Shown: positions 1 to 8,352 of the stretch, piece after piece
Numbering within the stretch: position 1 is the stretch's first letter
Layout of the letters: each line of letters begins with the position of its first letter
DNA from: DYJB01 sp963777165
Lineage (GTDB): Bacteria; Chloroflexota; Anaerolineae; Anaerolineales; E44-bin32
Length of the DNA stretch: 64,000 nt
Direction: 5' to 3'
Assembly: GCA_963777165.1 (NCBI GenBank)
Contig: CAVZPO010000023.1
Coordinates: forward strand, 124,001 to 188,000
Translations under genes and position numbers: made by a program
The notes under the pieces: model-generated
Told to the model about the DNA's origin: nothing
The model's database searches: none
What the model saw: the letters and a program-made list of their open reading frames with translations, nothing else

Positions 1-2721
1 TGGTAGAGCTGAGCCAGGCCGAAGGTGTCGGCTCGGTCGACGATCAGCGTGTTGGCGTTCGGGATGTCGAGGCCGGACTCGATGATCGAAGTGCTCAACA
101 GCACGTCGATCTCCCCGGCAGTAAACCGCTCCATGACCTGGGCGAGGTCCTTCTCCGGCATCTGGCCATGGGCGACGGCCAGGCGAGCCTCAGGCACGAG
201 CCGCTCTAGGCGGGCGTGCATGGCCAGAATCGTCTGCACCCGATTATGGACGAAGAAGACCTGGCCGCCGCGGTCCATCTCGCGCAGCACCGCCTGCCGC
301 ACCAGGCGCGGATCGTACGGCCCGATGTGGGTCACGATCGGCAAACGCTCCTCCGGTGGGGTGTTGATGGTGGAGATGTCGCGTGCTCCGGTGAGCGCCA
401 GGTACAATGTGCGTGGGATCGGCGTGGCCGTCATCGTCAGCACGTCGACCTCGGTCCGCAGGCGCTTCAGACTCTCCTTGTCGGTGACCCCGAAGCGCTG
501 CTCTTCGTCGATGACCAACAATCCGAGCTCCTTGAAGCGCACGTCCTTCTGCAGCAGGCGGTGCGTCCCAATGAGGATATCGACCTCGCCCCCCACGAGG
601 CGTTCGAGCACGCGGTCGGCTTCCGCCCGGGTGCGGAAGCGCGAGAGCATGTCGACCTCGACGGGGAAAGCAGCCAGGCGCTGCCGGAAGGTGTTGAAGT
701 GCTGCTGGGCGAGCACCGTGGTCGGGACGAGCATCGCCACCTGGCGCCCGTCCATGACGGCCTTGAACGCCGCCCGCAGCGCCACCTCTGTCTTGCCGTA
801 GCCGACGTCGCCGCACACCAGCCGGTCCATCGGGCGCGCACGCTCCATGTCGGTCTTGACGGCCCGGATGGCCTGGAGCTGGTCTTCCGTTTCGAGATAG
901 GCGAACGACGCCTCAAGCTCGCGCTGCCAGGTCCCATCGGGCGGGAAGGCGTGACCCTCGACGGCCATCCGCCGGGCGTACAGATCGAGCAAGTCGCGCG
1001 CCACCTCGGCCACGGCCTCCTGGGCGCGCGCCCGAGTGCGCTCCCATTCCTGGCTGCCCAAACGCGAGGCACTGGGCGGAGAGGCGTCGACACCGATGTA
1101 GCGAGTGATTCGATCGGCCTGGTGGACGGGGACGAAGAGCTGATCGCCGTCGGCGAACTCCACCAGCAGGAATTCCCGCATCAGGTCATCCAGCGTGCGT
1201 TCGACCAGTCCGGCGAACCGGCCGATCCCGTAGTCGATGTGGACGACCCAGTCACCGGGTGCCAGGTCCGAGTAGAACGCCTCGGGGGAGGCGGCTCGCC
1301 GGGTGGGGCGCTGACGCGGCTGGGGTCGAGACCAGCCAAACACCTCGGCGTCGGTGAGCAAGTGCACCAGGCGGCCTTCGCCCGGCTCCAGGCGCCAGCC
1401 CTCCGAAAGCGCACCCTGGACGAAGTGCAGATCCCCGTCGGCGAGCTCCGTCGGCAGGCGCTCCAGGACAAGCTGCGGGGATCCGGCCTCGGACCAAAGT
1501 TCGGCCAGCCGGGGCGCCTGCCGGCTGACGACGACCGTGATCGCGTGGGCGCGGCGCTGCTCCTCGAGATGATCGAGCACCGCATGCAGGTGACCACCGA
1601 AGCGCGGGCCTGGCGCAAAGGCCTCGGCGATGTCCCATCCCATCTCGTCCTCGCCGGAGAGCATGCCAAGATCGAGGACCGTCCGGTCTTCCAACACCTC
1701 ACGCAGTTCGGAGATGGTGACGTAGGGCAGGGGGGAGTCGGGTGGGAGCTCGCCGCGGAACTCCTGCTCGCTGCGCAAGGCGATGGCCTGCTCCTCGAGC
1801 TCGCTGACCGCGTCCTCGACGCTCAGGCGATCATCCAGAAGGATGACCGCCTCGTGGGGCAGGAAATCGAGCAGACCGGCGGACCCGGGATTGGCCCATG
1901 GCAGGAAAAACTCGCGCAAGCGTTCCCGTTCCTCCTGCGGAGCCTCCGCCGCACCCGGCAGCCACGCGTCCCATTCGTCTTGATACATCCGCGGCAAGCC
2001 CTCGCGGGCTGGGGTAAGGCGCACCTCTTCCAGGGGGTCGGTCGACCGTTGAGTCGTGGGGTCGAACCAGCGCAGCGAATCGATCTCGTCGCCGAACAGC
2101 TCGATCCGCACAGGCAGCGCCTCTGCCGGAGGCCACATGTCGAGGATGCCTCCCCGGCGGCTGAACTGGCCAGGCTCGGTGACCAGACTGGCAGGCGTGT
2201 AGCCCGTGCCCACCAGAAGGTCCAGAAGGCGATCGGGGCGTAGAGCAGCCCGAAGTTTGAGCGTGCGCGAGTTGGCCAGGAAGTCGCGTCGGGCCAGCGT
2301 GCGTGTCATCAAGGCGCGGGCCGGGGCGACGAAGATCTGGGGGGAGGGGCGCGGCGGCCCGGCGTCGGGCTGGGCAGGCCTCGGTCAGCGCCGTCAAGGC
2401 CACGACCCGCTGTCGGAGAGTTCGCGGCCCCCAGGGTGCGCGCTCATAGAAGAGCGGGTTCGGATCGGGAAACGGATACACCCGTGCGGCGGGCGCCCAG
2501 GCGGGCAGCTCTTCTGCAAGGACCAGCAGGCGATCGGGGCGGGGGACGATCATGACAATCGGGCGCTGCAGGTCGGTCGCCAGCGCGGCCGCCAGTGGCG
2601 CGCGCGCCGAACGCAGAAGCCGCAGGCTGCCCTGGACCTGTGAGCGGGATTGCAGGTCGTCGACGAGCGAGCGATAAGCGGCTGTGTCGCGCAGCCGGTC
2701 GAGCAAGCCGGAGAGGTCCAT
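1..2721 (-). CDS. mfd: Transcription-repair coupling factor Mfd (partial, frameshifted)
   Basis: Mfd is the SF2 DNA translocase that removes stalled RNA polymerase from lesions and recruits UvrA. The gene enters on the minus strand at ATG 2721 and runs off the left edge, so its C-terminus is missing. Visible in order: the N-terminal UvrB-like region, the RNA-polymerase-interaction stretch (VVHIDYGIGRFAGL), Walker A (GDVGYGKTE, near 800), the DEEQRFG box, TATPIPRTLYLALTGARDIS, and IESGLDIPNANTLIVDRAD just before the edge. The reading frame changes once between about 2390 and 2310: upstream codons end near ALTEACPA and the downstream frame resumes at QIFVAPARALM. One surplus base in the G6 run at 2339-2344 would explain it. 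No other stop interrupts the restored frame. pth ends 2 nt before the start, so the two are probably cotranscribed. The family is certain; whether the frameshift is real is not. Confidence 0.9.
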
Positions 2722-2723
2722 GC

Positions 2724-3317
2724 CTACTCGGAGGCGGCGTTGAAGCGCGTCATCGCCGCCTGAATTCCCTCGAGGGCGAAGGTCCGTATGCAGGCGACGG
2801 CTCGCTCCACGTTCGAGCTGACGAGATCGTCGTCCGCCGCCCCGAAATCTTGCAGGACGTAGTCTGCCGGGTCCATGGCCCCGGGCGGCCGTCCGATGCC
2901 GAACCGCAAGCGGGGAAAATCGTCCAAGCCCAGGTGTTCGACGATCGAGCCAAGCCCGCGATGACCGCCGGTGCCTCCGCCTGGGCGCAGTCGCAGGGCG
3001 CCGAGGGGCAGGTCCAGGTCATCGTAGACGGCCAGGATCTGCTCCGCGGGCAGCCGGAAGAATCTGGCCAGCGAACCCACCGACTGCCCGGCGTTGTTCA
3101 TGTAAGTTTGAGGCTTGGCGAGGATCACGCGGATGCCCTCCAGGCGCGCGTCGGTCACCAGCGCGTTCGCCTGCATGCGCGTGAACCGGGCGTCCAGACT
3201 CTCGGCCAGCGCATCCAGGACCTGGAATCCAATGTTGTGTCGATTGCGCCGATATCCGCGGCCCGGATTCCCGAGTCCGATGATCAGCAGCGGTGAGGGC
3301 CTGGCGGTCTCGGTCAT
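2724..3317 (-). CDS. pth: Peptidyl-tRNA hydrolase
   Basis: Pth cleaves the ester bond of peptidyl-tRNAs that drop off ribosomes, recycling tRNA in the cytoplasm. The 197-residue product has the family hallmarks: LIIGLGNPGRGYRRNRHNIGF at the N-terminus, with the catalytic His in the RHNIG box, KPQTYMNNAG in the middle, and DDLDLPLGALRLRPGGGTGGHRGL, which forms the substrate groove. Length is normal for bacteria (about 190). ATG 3317 overlaps the stop of the upstream secreted-protein gene by 4 nt, and mfd begins 2 nt after the stop, which suggests one transcript. A pth-mfd neighbourhood is common in bacteria. Confidence 0.96.
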   Translation of the reverse strand: MTETARPSPLLIIGLGNPGRGYRRNRHNIGFQVLDALAESLDARFTRMQANALVTDARLEGIRVILAKPQTYMNNAGQSVGSLARFFRLPAEQILAVYDDLDLPLGALRLRPGGGTGGHRGLGSIVEHLGLDDFPRLRFGIGRPPGAMDPADYVLQDFGAADDDLVSSNVERAVACIRTFALEGIQAAMTRFNAASE

Positions 3318-3982
3318 GGCGAATGCCCGGTGCGCCGGCGGCGATCAGCCCGCCGCGCGGCGCGCGCCGAACCCCACTCGGATCGTGAGGCTGCGCGCCG
3401 GGCGGCGTAGAACCCGGCCGCGGCCAGCACTGCCAAGGCCAGGAGACCTCCCGCGAGCAGCGCGTCGCCCACCCGGCTGCCGGACTCCGGCACATCGGCC
3501 AGTGCGACGGGTGGGGTGGGTGTGAGGGTGGCGGCAGCGAGGGTAGGCGTGGCTACCGGTGCCTCGGACGACGGCCCAGGCGTTGGCGTCTCGGCGCTGG
3601 CGTCGTTCCGGACGCGCACTCCGCGCACGACGGACACCAGCGGGTCGCCTTCGGCCGGCCAGACGCGCAGCCGCAGCTTGTACTCCCCGTCCGTGATCCC
3701 GTTTGTATCCCACACGGCCAGGCGGCCTTCGACAACACGGGAACGGTCCTCGTCGACAATCGGGAACCAGGTCTCCGTTGGATCCGCGTCATAGGCGAAG
3801 GCCAGATCGAAACGGTCAAAGGCCGGATGGTTCGCCGTCCCCTCCAGCGTCACGACGCCGCGAACCGTTTCGCCCTCAACCGGGCGCGTGATCTCGGCAA
3901 ACCCCGGGGCTTGCGCGAAGGGACCTGGGGCAGGCAGGGCCCACAGGGTCAAGATGAGCAGGGAGGCAGCCCACGAGTTCAT
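3314..3982 (-). CDS. Secreted/membrane-anchored protein of unknown function with Ig-like region
   Basis: Not recognised as a named family. From ATG 3982 it is 222 residues: a signal peptide (WAASLLILTLWALPAPGPFAQA), a beta-rich region (about 28-125) with the pattern I-P-V-G-V-G-V-L-G-A found in Big/Ig-like modules, a Thr/Pro/Ala-rich linker (about 130-160), a hydrophobic segment (GDALLAGGLLALAVLAAAGFYAA) and an Arg-rich cytoplasmic tail. That architecture suggests a wall- or membrane-anchored surface protein. An upstream TTG at 4042 in the same frame was rejected as start because it coincides with a good -35 box (see promoter at 4014-4042), which would put transcription start near 4007. It overlaps pth by 4 nt. 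Confidence 0.75.
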   Translation of the reverse strand: MNSWAASLLILTLWALPAPGPFAQAPGFAEITRPVEGETVRGVVTLEGTANHPAFDRFDLAFAYDADPTETWFPIVDEDRSRVVEGRLAVWDTNGITDGEYKLRLRVWPAEGDPLVSVVRGVRVRNDASAETPTPGPSSEAPVATPTLAAATLTPTPPVALADVPESGSRVGDALLAGGLLALAVLAAAGFYAARRAASRSEWGSARAARRADRRRRTGHSP

Positions 3983-4013
3983 CCAAAGGTCCGGGGTGCG
4001 TCGACGACCGGTC

Positions 4014-4042
4014 AGTTTAACACGCCGGGTAACCTTGGTCAA
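4014..4042 (-). promoter_or_regulatory. Promoter for the secreted protein-pth-mfd operon
   Basis: On the minus strand TTGACC (4042-4037) and TAAACT (4019-4014) are separated by 17 nt. A start near 4007 would give a leader of about 25 nt to ATG 3982. It lies back to back with the plus-strand promoter at 4160-4188. Confidence 0.55.
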
Positions 4043-4159
4043 CGTTAGCGCTCTGCGGGGGCGCCGAACAGCCAGTGGGAGAGAACCTGCAAGCCGGACC
4101 AGGAGGCGCGGGCCGAGGGTTCACTCTGGGGCCCGATGGGAAGATGGACCGTGCGAGCG

Positions 4160-4188
4160 TTGACGGTCCGTCAGGGCAAGGGTAGAAT
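4160..4188 (+). promoter_or_regulatory. Sigma-70-type promoter for the beta-repeat protein and rplY
   Basis: TTGACG (4160-4165), a 17-nt spacer and TAGAAT (4183-4188) form a near-consensus promoter. It is followed directly by a terminator-like hairpin at 4197-4230 inside the leader. Confidence 0.65.
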
Positions 4189-4196
4189 GGGTTCCT

Positions 4197-4230
4197 CGGG
4201 CCCGGGCAGGGTGACAGGGCCCGTTTTGTT
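4197..4230 (+). terminator. Terminator-like hairpin in the leader of the 4249 gene
   Basis: CGGGCCC (4197-4203) pairs with GGGCCCG (4217-4223) across a 13-nt loop and is followed by TTTTGTT. It lies between the promoter at 4160-4188 and the Shine-Dalgarno of the next gene, so it could work as an attenuator. Confidence 0.5.
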
Positions 4231-4248
4231 GCCCAGGTGAGGGATGCC

Positions 4249-4740
4249 ATGGACGACACACTCGGGATGGATGATCTGGCCGACGAGCACGCACCGGAAA
4301 CGGTCAACTTGCGCGGCACGATGGTGGACACCGTCGAGGCCGACGAGGTCCATATCCACCAGGGCGGGGTCAACCGCGTCTTCGCCGGGGTCGTTGAGAT
4401 GGACACCGGGGGCGCGGCGACCATTGACGCCGAGACGGTCAGCCTGAACGAATCCGTCGGTCTGGTGGTGCGCGCGGATGTGATCGACGCCAACGAGTGC
4501 GGCAGTGGGATCATGGCGGCGCGGGAGCTGAGGATGACGAACTCGCGCGCCGGCCTGGCCCTTGCCGAGCGCGCCGACCTGCAGGACAGCAGTACGGTGA
4601 TCCTCATCGCCCGGGAAGTGAACGGTTCGGTCGAGACGGTCCTCGACACGCGCGGGGCGATCCTGGCCGGGCTGGTGGCCGGGGTGGCGGCCGGGCTGGT
4701 GATGCTGGCCGGCGGGCTGCTCACCCGGCGGCGATCCTGA
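4249..4740 (+). CDS. Membrane-anchored beta-repeat protein, unknown function
   Basis: Not recognised as a named family. The 163-residue product has an acidic start, then about 110 residues of short alternating beta repeats (V-D-T-V-E-A-D-E-V-H-I, A-A-T-I-D-A-E-T-V-S-L) resembling the regular strands of beta-solenoid or bactofilin-like polymers, and a C-terminal membrane segment (ILAGLVAGVAAGLVMLAGGLL) ending in RRRS. This predicts an inner-membrane protein with its repeats facing one side. ATG 4249 was preferred over GTG 4237 because AGGTGAGGG lies just upstream of it. rplY follows 84 nt later on the same strand. Confidence 0.7.
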   Translation: MDDTLGMDDLADEHAPETVNLRGTMVDTVEADEVHIHQGGVNRVFAGVVEMDTGGAATIDAETVSLNESVGLVVRADVIDANECGSGIMAARELRMTNSRAGLALAERADLQDSSTVILIAREVNGSVETVLDTRGAILAGLVAGVAAGLVMLAGGLLTRRRS

Positions 4741-4775
4741 GGTTCTTCCACCGGTACTACGCCGGTGAGATTGCA

Positions 4776-4819
4776 GGAGCGAAGGTAGCCCCGTGCGGGG
4801 GCAAGAGGCGCTCCGGAGG
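4776..4819 (+). promoter_or_regulatory. Structured leader ahead of rplY
   Basis: GGAGCG (4776-4781) can pair with CGCTCC (4809-4814) around an inner CCCC-gtgc-GGGG hairpin (4789-4800). The structure ends immediately before the rplY Shine-Dalgarno GGAGG (4815-4819). A second small hairpin (CACCGG/CCGGTG) lies at about 4749-4767. Placement suggests translational control of rplY; this is an inference. Confidence 0.4.
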
Positions 4820-4824
4820 AAACG

Positions 4825-5481
4825 ATGGCAGAGAACCAGATCAAGGCGGAAACACGCAAGGTGATCGGTAAGCAGGTCAAGCGCCTGCGTCGGGAAGGGC
4901 GGGTGCCGGCGGTGATCTACGGCGCCGGCCTTGAGCCCACGGCGATCGAGCTCATGGCGCGCGAGGCAGAGAAAGCGCTGGCGCGCGCCACCGGTGCGAC
5001 GCTGTTCGACCTCGAGTTGGACGGCGTGACGCACAAGGTCCTGGTGCGCGAGGTCCAGCGCCACTCCATTCGAAGGAATGTGCGGCACGTCGACTTCCTG
5101 AAGGTAGCCATGGATCAGCTGATCCGGGCCGAGGTGCCGCTCGAGTTGACTGGCGAGGCTCCGGCGGTCAAGACGCTCGGGGGCGTCCTGGTCACCGCCG
5201 TGCAGGCGATCGTGGTCGAGGCGCTGCCGGCGGATCTGCCGGATCGCATTCTCGTCAGTATCGAGGGCCTGGAGAAGATCGATGACAAGATCACCGTGGG
5301 GAATCTGACGCTGGGCGAGGGCGTCCGGATTCTGACGTCGGCCGATGACGTCGTCGCCCGCGTGATCTACCAGGTGGCCGAAGTCGTCGAAGAGGTGAAG
5401 GAAGTCGTGGCCGTGGTGGCGGAGCCCGAAGTCATCGCGCGCAAGAAGGACGAGGACGAAGAGGCCGAAGAAGACGAATAG
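4825..5481 (+). CDS. rplY: 50S ribosomal protein L25 (CTC/TL5 family)
   Basis: L25 binds 5S rRNA in the central protuberance of the large subunit. This is the long two-domain CTC/TL5 type: N-terminal RNA-binding domain (about 1-95, with GRVPAVIYGAG, typical of the family, and HKVLVREVQRHSIRRNVRHVDF) and a C-terminal beta domain (about 96-185, VKTLGGVL, LPADLPDRI). A Glu/Val-rich stretch then leads to an acidic tail (KKDEDEEAEEDE). At 218 residues it matches TL5-like proteins. GGAGGAAACG precedes ATG 4825. A clear terminator follows at 5502-5532. Confidence 0.95.
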   Translation: MAENQIKAETRKVIGKQVKRLRREGRVPAVIYGAGLEPTAIELMAREAEKALARATGATLFDLELDGVTHKVLVREVQRHSIRRNVRHVDFLKVAMDQLIRAEVPLELTGEAPAVKTLGGVLVTAVQAIVVEALPADLPDRILVSIEGLEKIDDKITVGNLTLGEGVRILTSADDVVARVIYQVAEVVEEVKEVVAVVAEPEVIARKKDEDEEAEEDE

Positions 5482-5499
5482 TCGTCCCGGCAATGCTGG

Positions 5500-6246
5500 T
5501 CAGCGGAGCGGCGGACTGCCGCTCCGCTTTTTGTTTCCGCCTGCAAAGCCCCGCCACAAGGCCACCAGGTCCAGGGTAATCCGCGCCGTGGCGCCCCAGA
5601 TCGTCTCACCCAGGTATGGGTCGAAGCTGTAGACCATGATTTCCCGCCCGGGGATCGGCGGCATGCCCTGCTGGCGATGCACGTGGGCGGGATTTGCCAG
5701 CCAGTCCAGAGGCACCCCGAACGCGCAAGCCACCTCGTGCGTGTTCAACCGCAGCGGGCACGGCCAGGCGATCCGTCCGATCACCGGCGTCACCTCGAAC
5801 TGCGTGACCGTGAGGAGCGCCCCGAGAGTCCCGAGAATCTCAACCTGTTCCGGCGGAATCCCGACCTCTTCTTCGGCCTCGCGCAGCGCCGCTTCCAGCG
5901 GGCCGTGATCGAGCGGATCGATCCGCCCGCCGGGGAAGGAGACTTGACCACGATGGGCGTCGACCGTCTCGGTGCGCCGGGTGTACAGGACCGACCATCG
6001 GCCGTGCTCTTCATAGATCGGCACCAGGACCGCCGCCGGGATGACATCCCATTCCGGCCGAACCGGCCGAGGCTGGGCATCGAGGCGTGCAGCCAGGTAG
6101 GTTGCCAGATCGCTCGAACGCTTGGCGCCCTCCCGGTTGGGGAGCCCGCCCATGCCGCGGACGGCCGAGCGCGGTTCGATGGTCGTCCGGTTCCCGGGGT
6201 TTGGCGCGCGCCGTGGACGCCGCTGAAACGCGTGGCGGATGGCCAT
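5500..6246 (-). CDS. NUDIX hydrolase, CoA-pyrophosphatase type
   Basis: NUDIX enzymes cleave nucleoside diphosphates linked to another moiety. This one carries the extended box FPGGRIDPLD then LREAEEEVGI, which has the GG-x-D-P spacing of the CoA pyrophosphatase (NUDT7/YeaB) group rather than MutT. The metal-binding Glu residues of REAEEEVG are intact. Further blocks: VIPAAVLVPIYEE before the box and TPVIGRI after it. The open frame extends to 6363, but that part overlaps the upstream gene; ATG 6246, 8 nt after that gene's stop, was chosen (248 residues). It is the last gene of a minus-strand run from 10374 downward. Confidence 0.85.
   Translation of the reverse strand: MAIRHAFQRRPRRAPNPGNRTTIEPRSAVRGMGGLPNREGAKRSSDLATYLAARLDAQPRPVRPEWDVIPAAVLVPIYEEHGRWSVLYTRRTETVDAHRGQVSFPGGRIDPLDHGPLEAALREAEEEVGIPPEQVEILGTLGALLTVTQFEVTPVIGRIAWPCPLRLNTHEVACAFGVPLDWLANPAHVHRQQGMPPIPGREIMVYSFDPYLGETIWGATARITLDLVALWRGFAGGNKKRSGSPPLR
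5502..5532 (+). terminator. Intrinsic terminator of rplY
   Basis: AGCGGAGCGGC (5502-5512) and GCCGCTCCGCT (5518-5528) form an 11-bp stem with a 5-nt loop, followed by TTTTTGTTT. The convergent NUDIX gene stops at 5500. Confidence 0.85.
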
Positions 6247-6254
6247 CGTATTGG

Positions 6255-6830
6255 CTATCCCGATTCGGCCTGCACCACCGACCCGCAGTAGTCGCAGGCG
6301 ATGGAGTGCGGATCGACCCACTCGACTTCGCCGGGGTGGATGGTCCCTCCGCAGGACGGACACTTTGTCGGCAGTCGCGGCGGCGGGTTCACCGGTGCGG
6401 CTGAAGGCTGCACAGTCAGCGGCTGCTGGCCGGCCGAAACGAGCATCCCCAGGAAGGCATCTGCTTCCTGTCCAAAGCCACTGGCCCGAAGCTCCGCGGC
6501 GATGCGTGTGGATGCGGCTGCCAGGCGCGGCAGCTGTCCGAAGCGGACCGCGGCCTGCACGCTTCGCTGCAGGTCTGCAACCCCCTCGGCGTGCTGCCCG
6601 GCGAGCAGGTAGCTCTGCCCGGCCAGCACGAAGGCCTGGACCGAGCGTGGAATCCCTTCGGCCTCCGCGCGCTCGGCCAGGGCGTGGAACTCGCCGGCGG
6701 CGGTGCGGTAGTCTCCTGCCTCACGCCGCGCGTGGGCCAACCGCAGCCGATGGAGTGCCGGGCTCAGGATCGGTCCAAGAATCCTTCGTGACCGCCGGCC
6801 TCCGAGCAGTGCCCGTCTCATGCGACGCAT
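6255..6830 (-). CDS. TPR-like protein with C-terminal zinc ribbon
   Basis: Not a named family. The 191-residue product starts with Arg-rich sequence, has an Ala-rich helical middle (about 35-135, tetratricopeptide-like: AGDYRTAAGEFHALAERAEAEG, SYLLAGQHAEGVADLQRSV) and ends in a zinc ribbon with paired cysteines (CPSCGGTIHPGEVEW ... IACDYCG). This suggests a cytosolic scaffold or regulatory protein. ATG 6830 was chosen because GGGAGG lies 7 nt upstream; the open frame continues further without support. The trmI stop lies 26 nt upstream. Confidence 0.75.
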   Translation of the reverse strand: MRRMRRALLGGRRSRRILGPILSPALHRLRLAHARREAGDYRTAAGEFHALAERAEAEGIPRSVQAFVLAGQSYLLAGQHAEGVADLQRSVQAAVRFGQLPRLAAASTRIAAELRASGFGQEADAFLGMLVSAGQQPLTVQPSAAPVNPPPRLPTKCPSCGGTIHPGEVEWVDPHSIACDYCGSVVQAESG

Positions 6831-6856
6831 GCTTGCCTCCCTGGGTGGGATGAGGG

Positions 6857-7696
6857 TCAGATGTCTTCGAGGATTTCGGCGTCGACAGCGCCGGGTTCCG
6901 AGGTAGACGGGACTGGTGGGACCGAGCCGGGAATCAACGCCCGGGCAAATACCAGATAGCCGGTGTGGGCGACCATTCGATCGACCGGTCGCAGCCGCGC
7001 CGGGACGGTCTTGTAGAACCGCAGCATGATCTCGCACGCTTCGATGAAACCGAAGCTGTTCCGATCCAGGGCCTCGATCAGTTCGGAGACCTGATTGGCG
7101 GTGGGCAGGATAGCCCCCAGCGGAGCGCCGTTGCGCAACGCGGCGCGTACCTGGGGGAGGTACAAGTGCGGGTCCGGCAGATCCAGGAAGAGCGCATCGG
7201 CGTCAGTCTCATCGAATCCTTCGGCGATGTCCCTGTGCTTCAGCGTGACCTGCGCTTCGAGCCCCACGCGTTCGAGGTTCTGACGAGCCAGGGACTGCAT
7301 GTCCTCGCGTCGGTCGTAGGAGACCACGCGCCCGTGGGGCCCGACCATCCAGGCCAGCGCAGTGGTCAATCCGCCGGACCCTGTCCCGGCCTCCAGGATG
7401 GTCCTGCCCGGCCCGGCAGACAGGCGCAGCAGGATATAGCCGAGGTCCTTGGGAAAGATGATCTGGGATTGACGCCGCAGGTAAAGCAGCAGGTCGTGCA
7501 GCGAGGGAGGCAGGATCAGAAACGCATACCCGAGGTGGCTGTGGACGTCCGTTCCCCACGGCTGCCCGAGGATCGATAGATGCCGGACGACGCCGTGATG
7601 CGTCTGCAGCTCGCCACCCTCGGCGGCGCGGAGGAAGAACGGCTTGCGGTCCCCTCCCAGAAGCAGGACCAGATCCCCTGGCTCGACCAACTTCAT
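6857..7696 (-). CDS. trmI: tRNA (adenine-58-N1)-methyltransferase TrmI
   Basis: TrmI methylates A58 in the T-loop of tRNA using SAM, stabilising tRNA. The product (279 residues) has an N-terminal beta domain (MKLVEPGDLVLLLGGDRKPFF), the linker FPKDLGYILLRLSAGPG, SAM motif I (ILEAGTGSGGLTTAL), the acidic ribose-binding YDRRED and the catalytic-region motif ALFLDLPDP. Start ATG 7696 overlaps the stop of the upstream methyltransferase in an ATGA junction and has GAGGG about 6 nt ahead, so translation is coupled. The family is typical of Chloroflexota, Actinobacteria and archaea. Confidence 0.92.
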   Translation of the reverse strand: MKLVEPGDLVLLLGGDRKPFFLRAAEGGELQTHHGVVRHLSILGQPWGTDVHSHLGYAFLILPPSLHDLLLYLRRQSQIIFPKDLGYILLRLSAGPGRTILEAGTGSGGLTTALAWMVGPHGRVVSYDRREDMQSLARQNLERVGLEAQVTLKHRDIAEGFDETDADALFLDLPDPHLYLPQVRAALRNGAPLGAILPTANQVSELIEALDRNSFGFIEACEIMLRFYKTVPARLRPVDRMVAHTGYLVFARALIPGSVPPVPSTSEPGAVDAEILEDI

Positions 7697-8352
7697 CCGT
7701 CGCCCTCTTGGGGTCGATCCGATTCGCGCCGAGCGACGACGCGCATCACCTGGCTGCTGGGCAGTGTAACCCATCCGCTTTCCACCCGGAAACCGGCTGC
7801 CTCCAGGCGCGCCCGAAATCCGGGCAGCGGGTCGTCCTGCAACGCGATCTGGCGGCCCAGTCCGGCAAGGATGCGATCCAGCCCGCGCCGGCCGGTGATG
7901 CGGGCGGAGGGGATGATGATCCAGGCTGCCTGGTTCCGCAAGACTCGAAGGGCTTCAGCGTGTACGCCCGGGTCGACGATGAACTCGGCGGGGAAGGTCG
8001 AGAGGATGGCTTCGAACTGGCCGCTGGCGAAGGGGAGCCTGCGGACATCGCCGCGCACCAGCCGCGCGGCGTGTCCGGCGCGGCGGAGCCTGCGTGCAGC
8101 CTTGCGCACCATCTGGGGCGAGCGGTCAATCCCAAACATCGGCCGCCCGGCGTCGGCGCGTTCCTTGAGCAAGTGACCCGGCCCGAACGCCATCTCGAGC
8201 ACGGAGCCTGCCGGTACCTCCATCAGGCCAACGCGCTGCCAGGTTCGCCACTGGCCGCTCGAGACAAGCCAGGCGGCCAGATCATAGCTCCATGCAAACT
8301 GCGCATAGAGCAGTCGGCTGGCCCACCACAGGAGCCTCGTCCAAACGTTCAC
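7693..8352 (-). CDS. Class I SAM-dependent methyltransferase
   Basis: The 219-residue protein has an N-terminal hydrophobic patch (LLWWASRLLYAQFAWSYDLAAWL), SAM motif I (VLEMAFGPGHLL), an acidic motif II (FGIDRSPQMVRKA), GDVRRLPFASGQFEAILSTFP and a terminal RRESDRPQEG. This is a UbiE/Methyltransf_11-like fold; the substrate cannot be told from sequence. GTG 8352 was chosen because it overlaps the upstream deacetylase stop as GTGA; the open frame upstream only shadows that gene. It overlaps trmI by 4 nt. Neighbouring YdjC deacetylase and lipid kinase could suggest a lipid or glycolipid substrate, which is speculative. Confidence 0.82.
   Translation of the reverse strand: MNVWTRLLWWASRLLYAQFAWSYDLAAWLVSSGQWRTWQRVGLMEVPAGSVLEMAFGPGHLLKERADAGRPMFGIDRSPQMVRKAARRLRRAGHAARLVRGDVRRLPFASGQFEAILSTFPAEFIVDPGVHAEALRVLRNQAAWIIIPSARITGRRGLDRILAGLGRQIALQDDPLPGFRARLEAAGFRVESGWVTLPSSQVMRVVARRESDRPQEGDG

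Noticed and set aside
216..2243. Long plus-strand open frame opposite mfd
   Set aside because: Antisense shadow of the mfd coding frame in GC-rich DNA; no domain, and the minus strand encodes clear Mfd motifs.
4171..5493. 440-codon minus-strand frame opposite the beta-repeat gene and rplY
   Set aside because: His/Asp/Arg-rich shadow of the rplY frame, without a domain.
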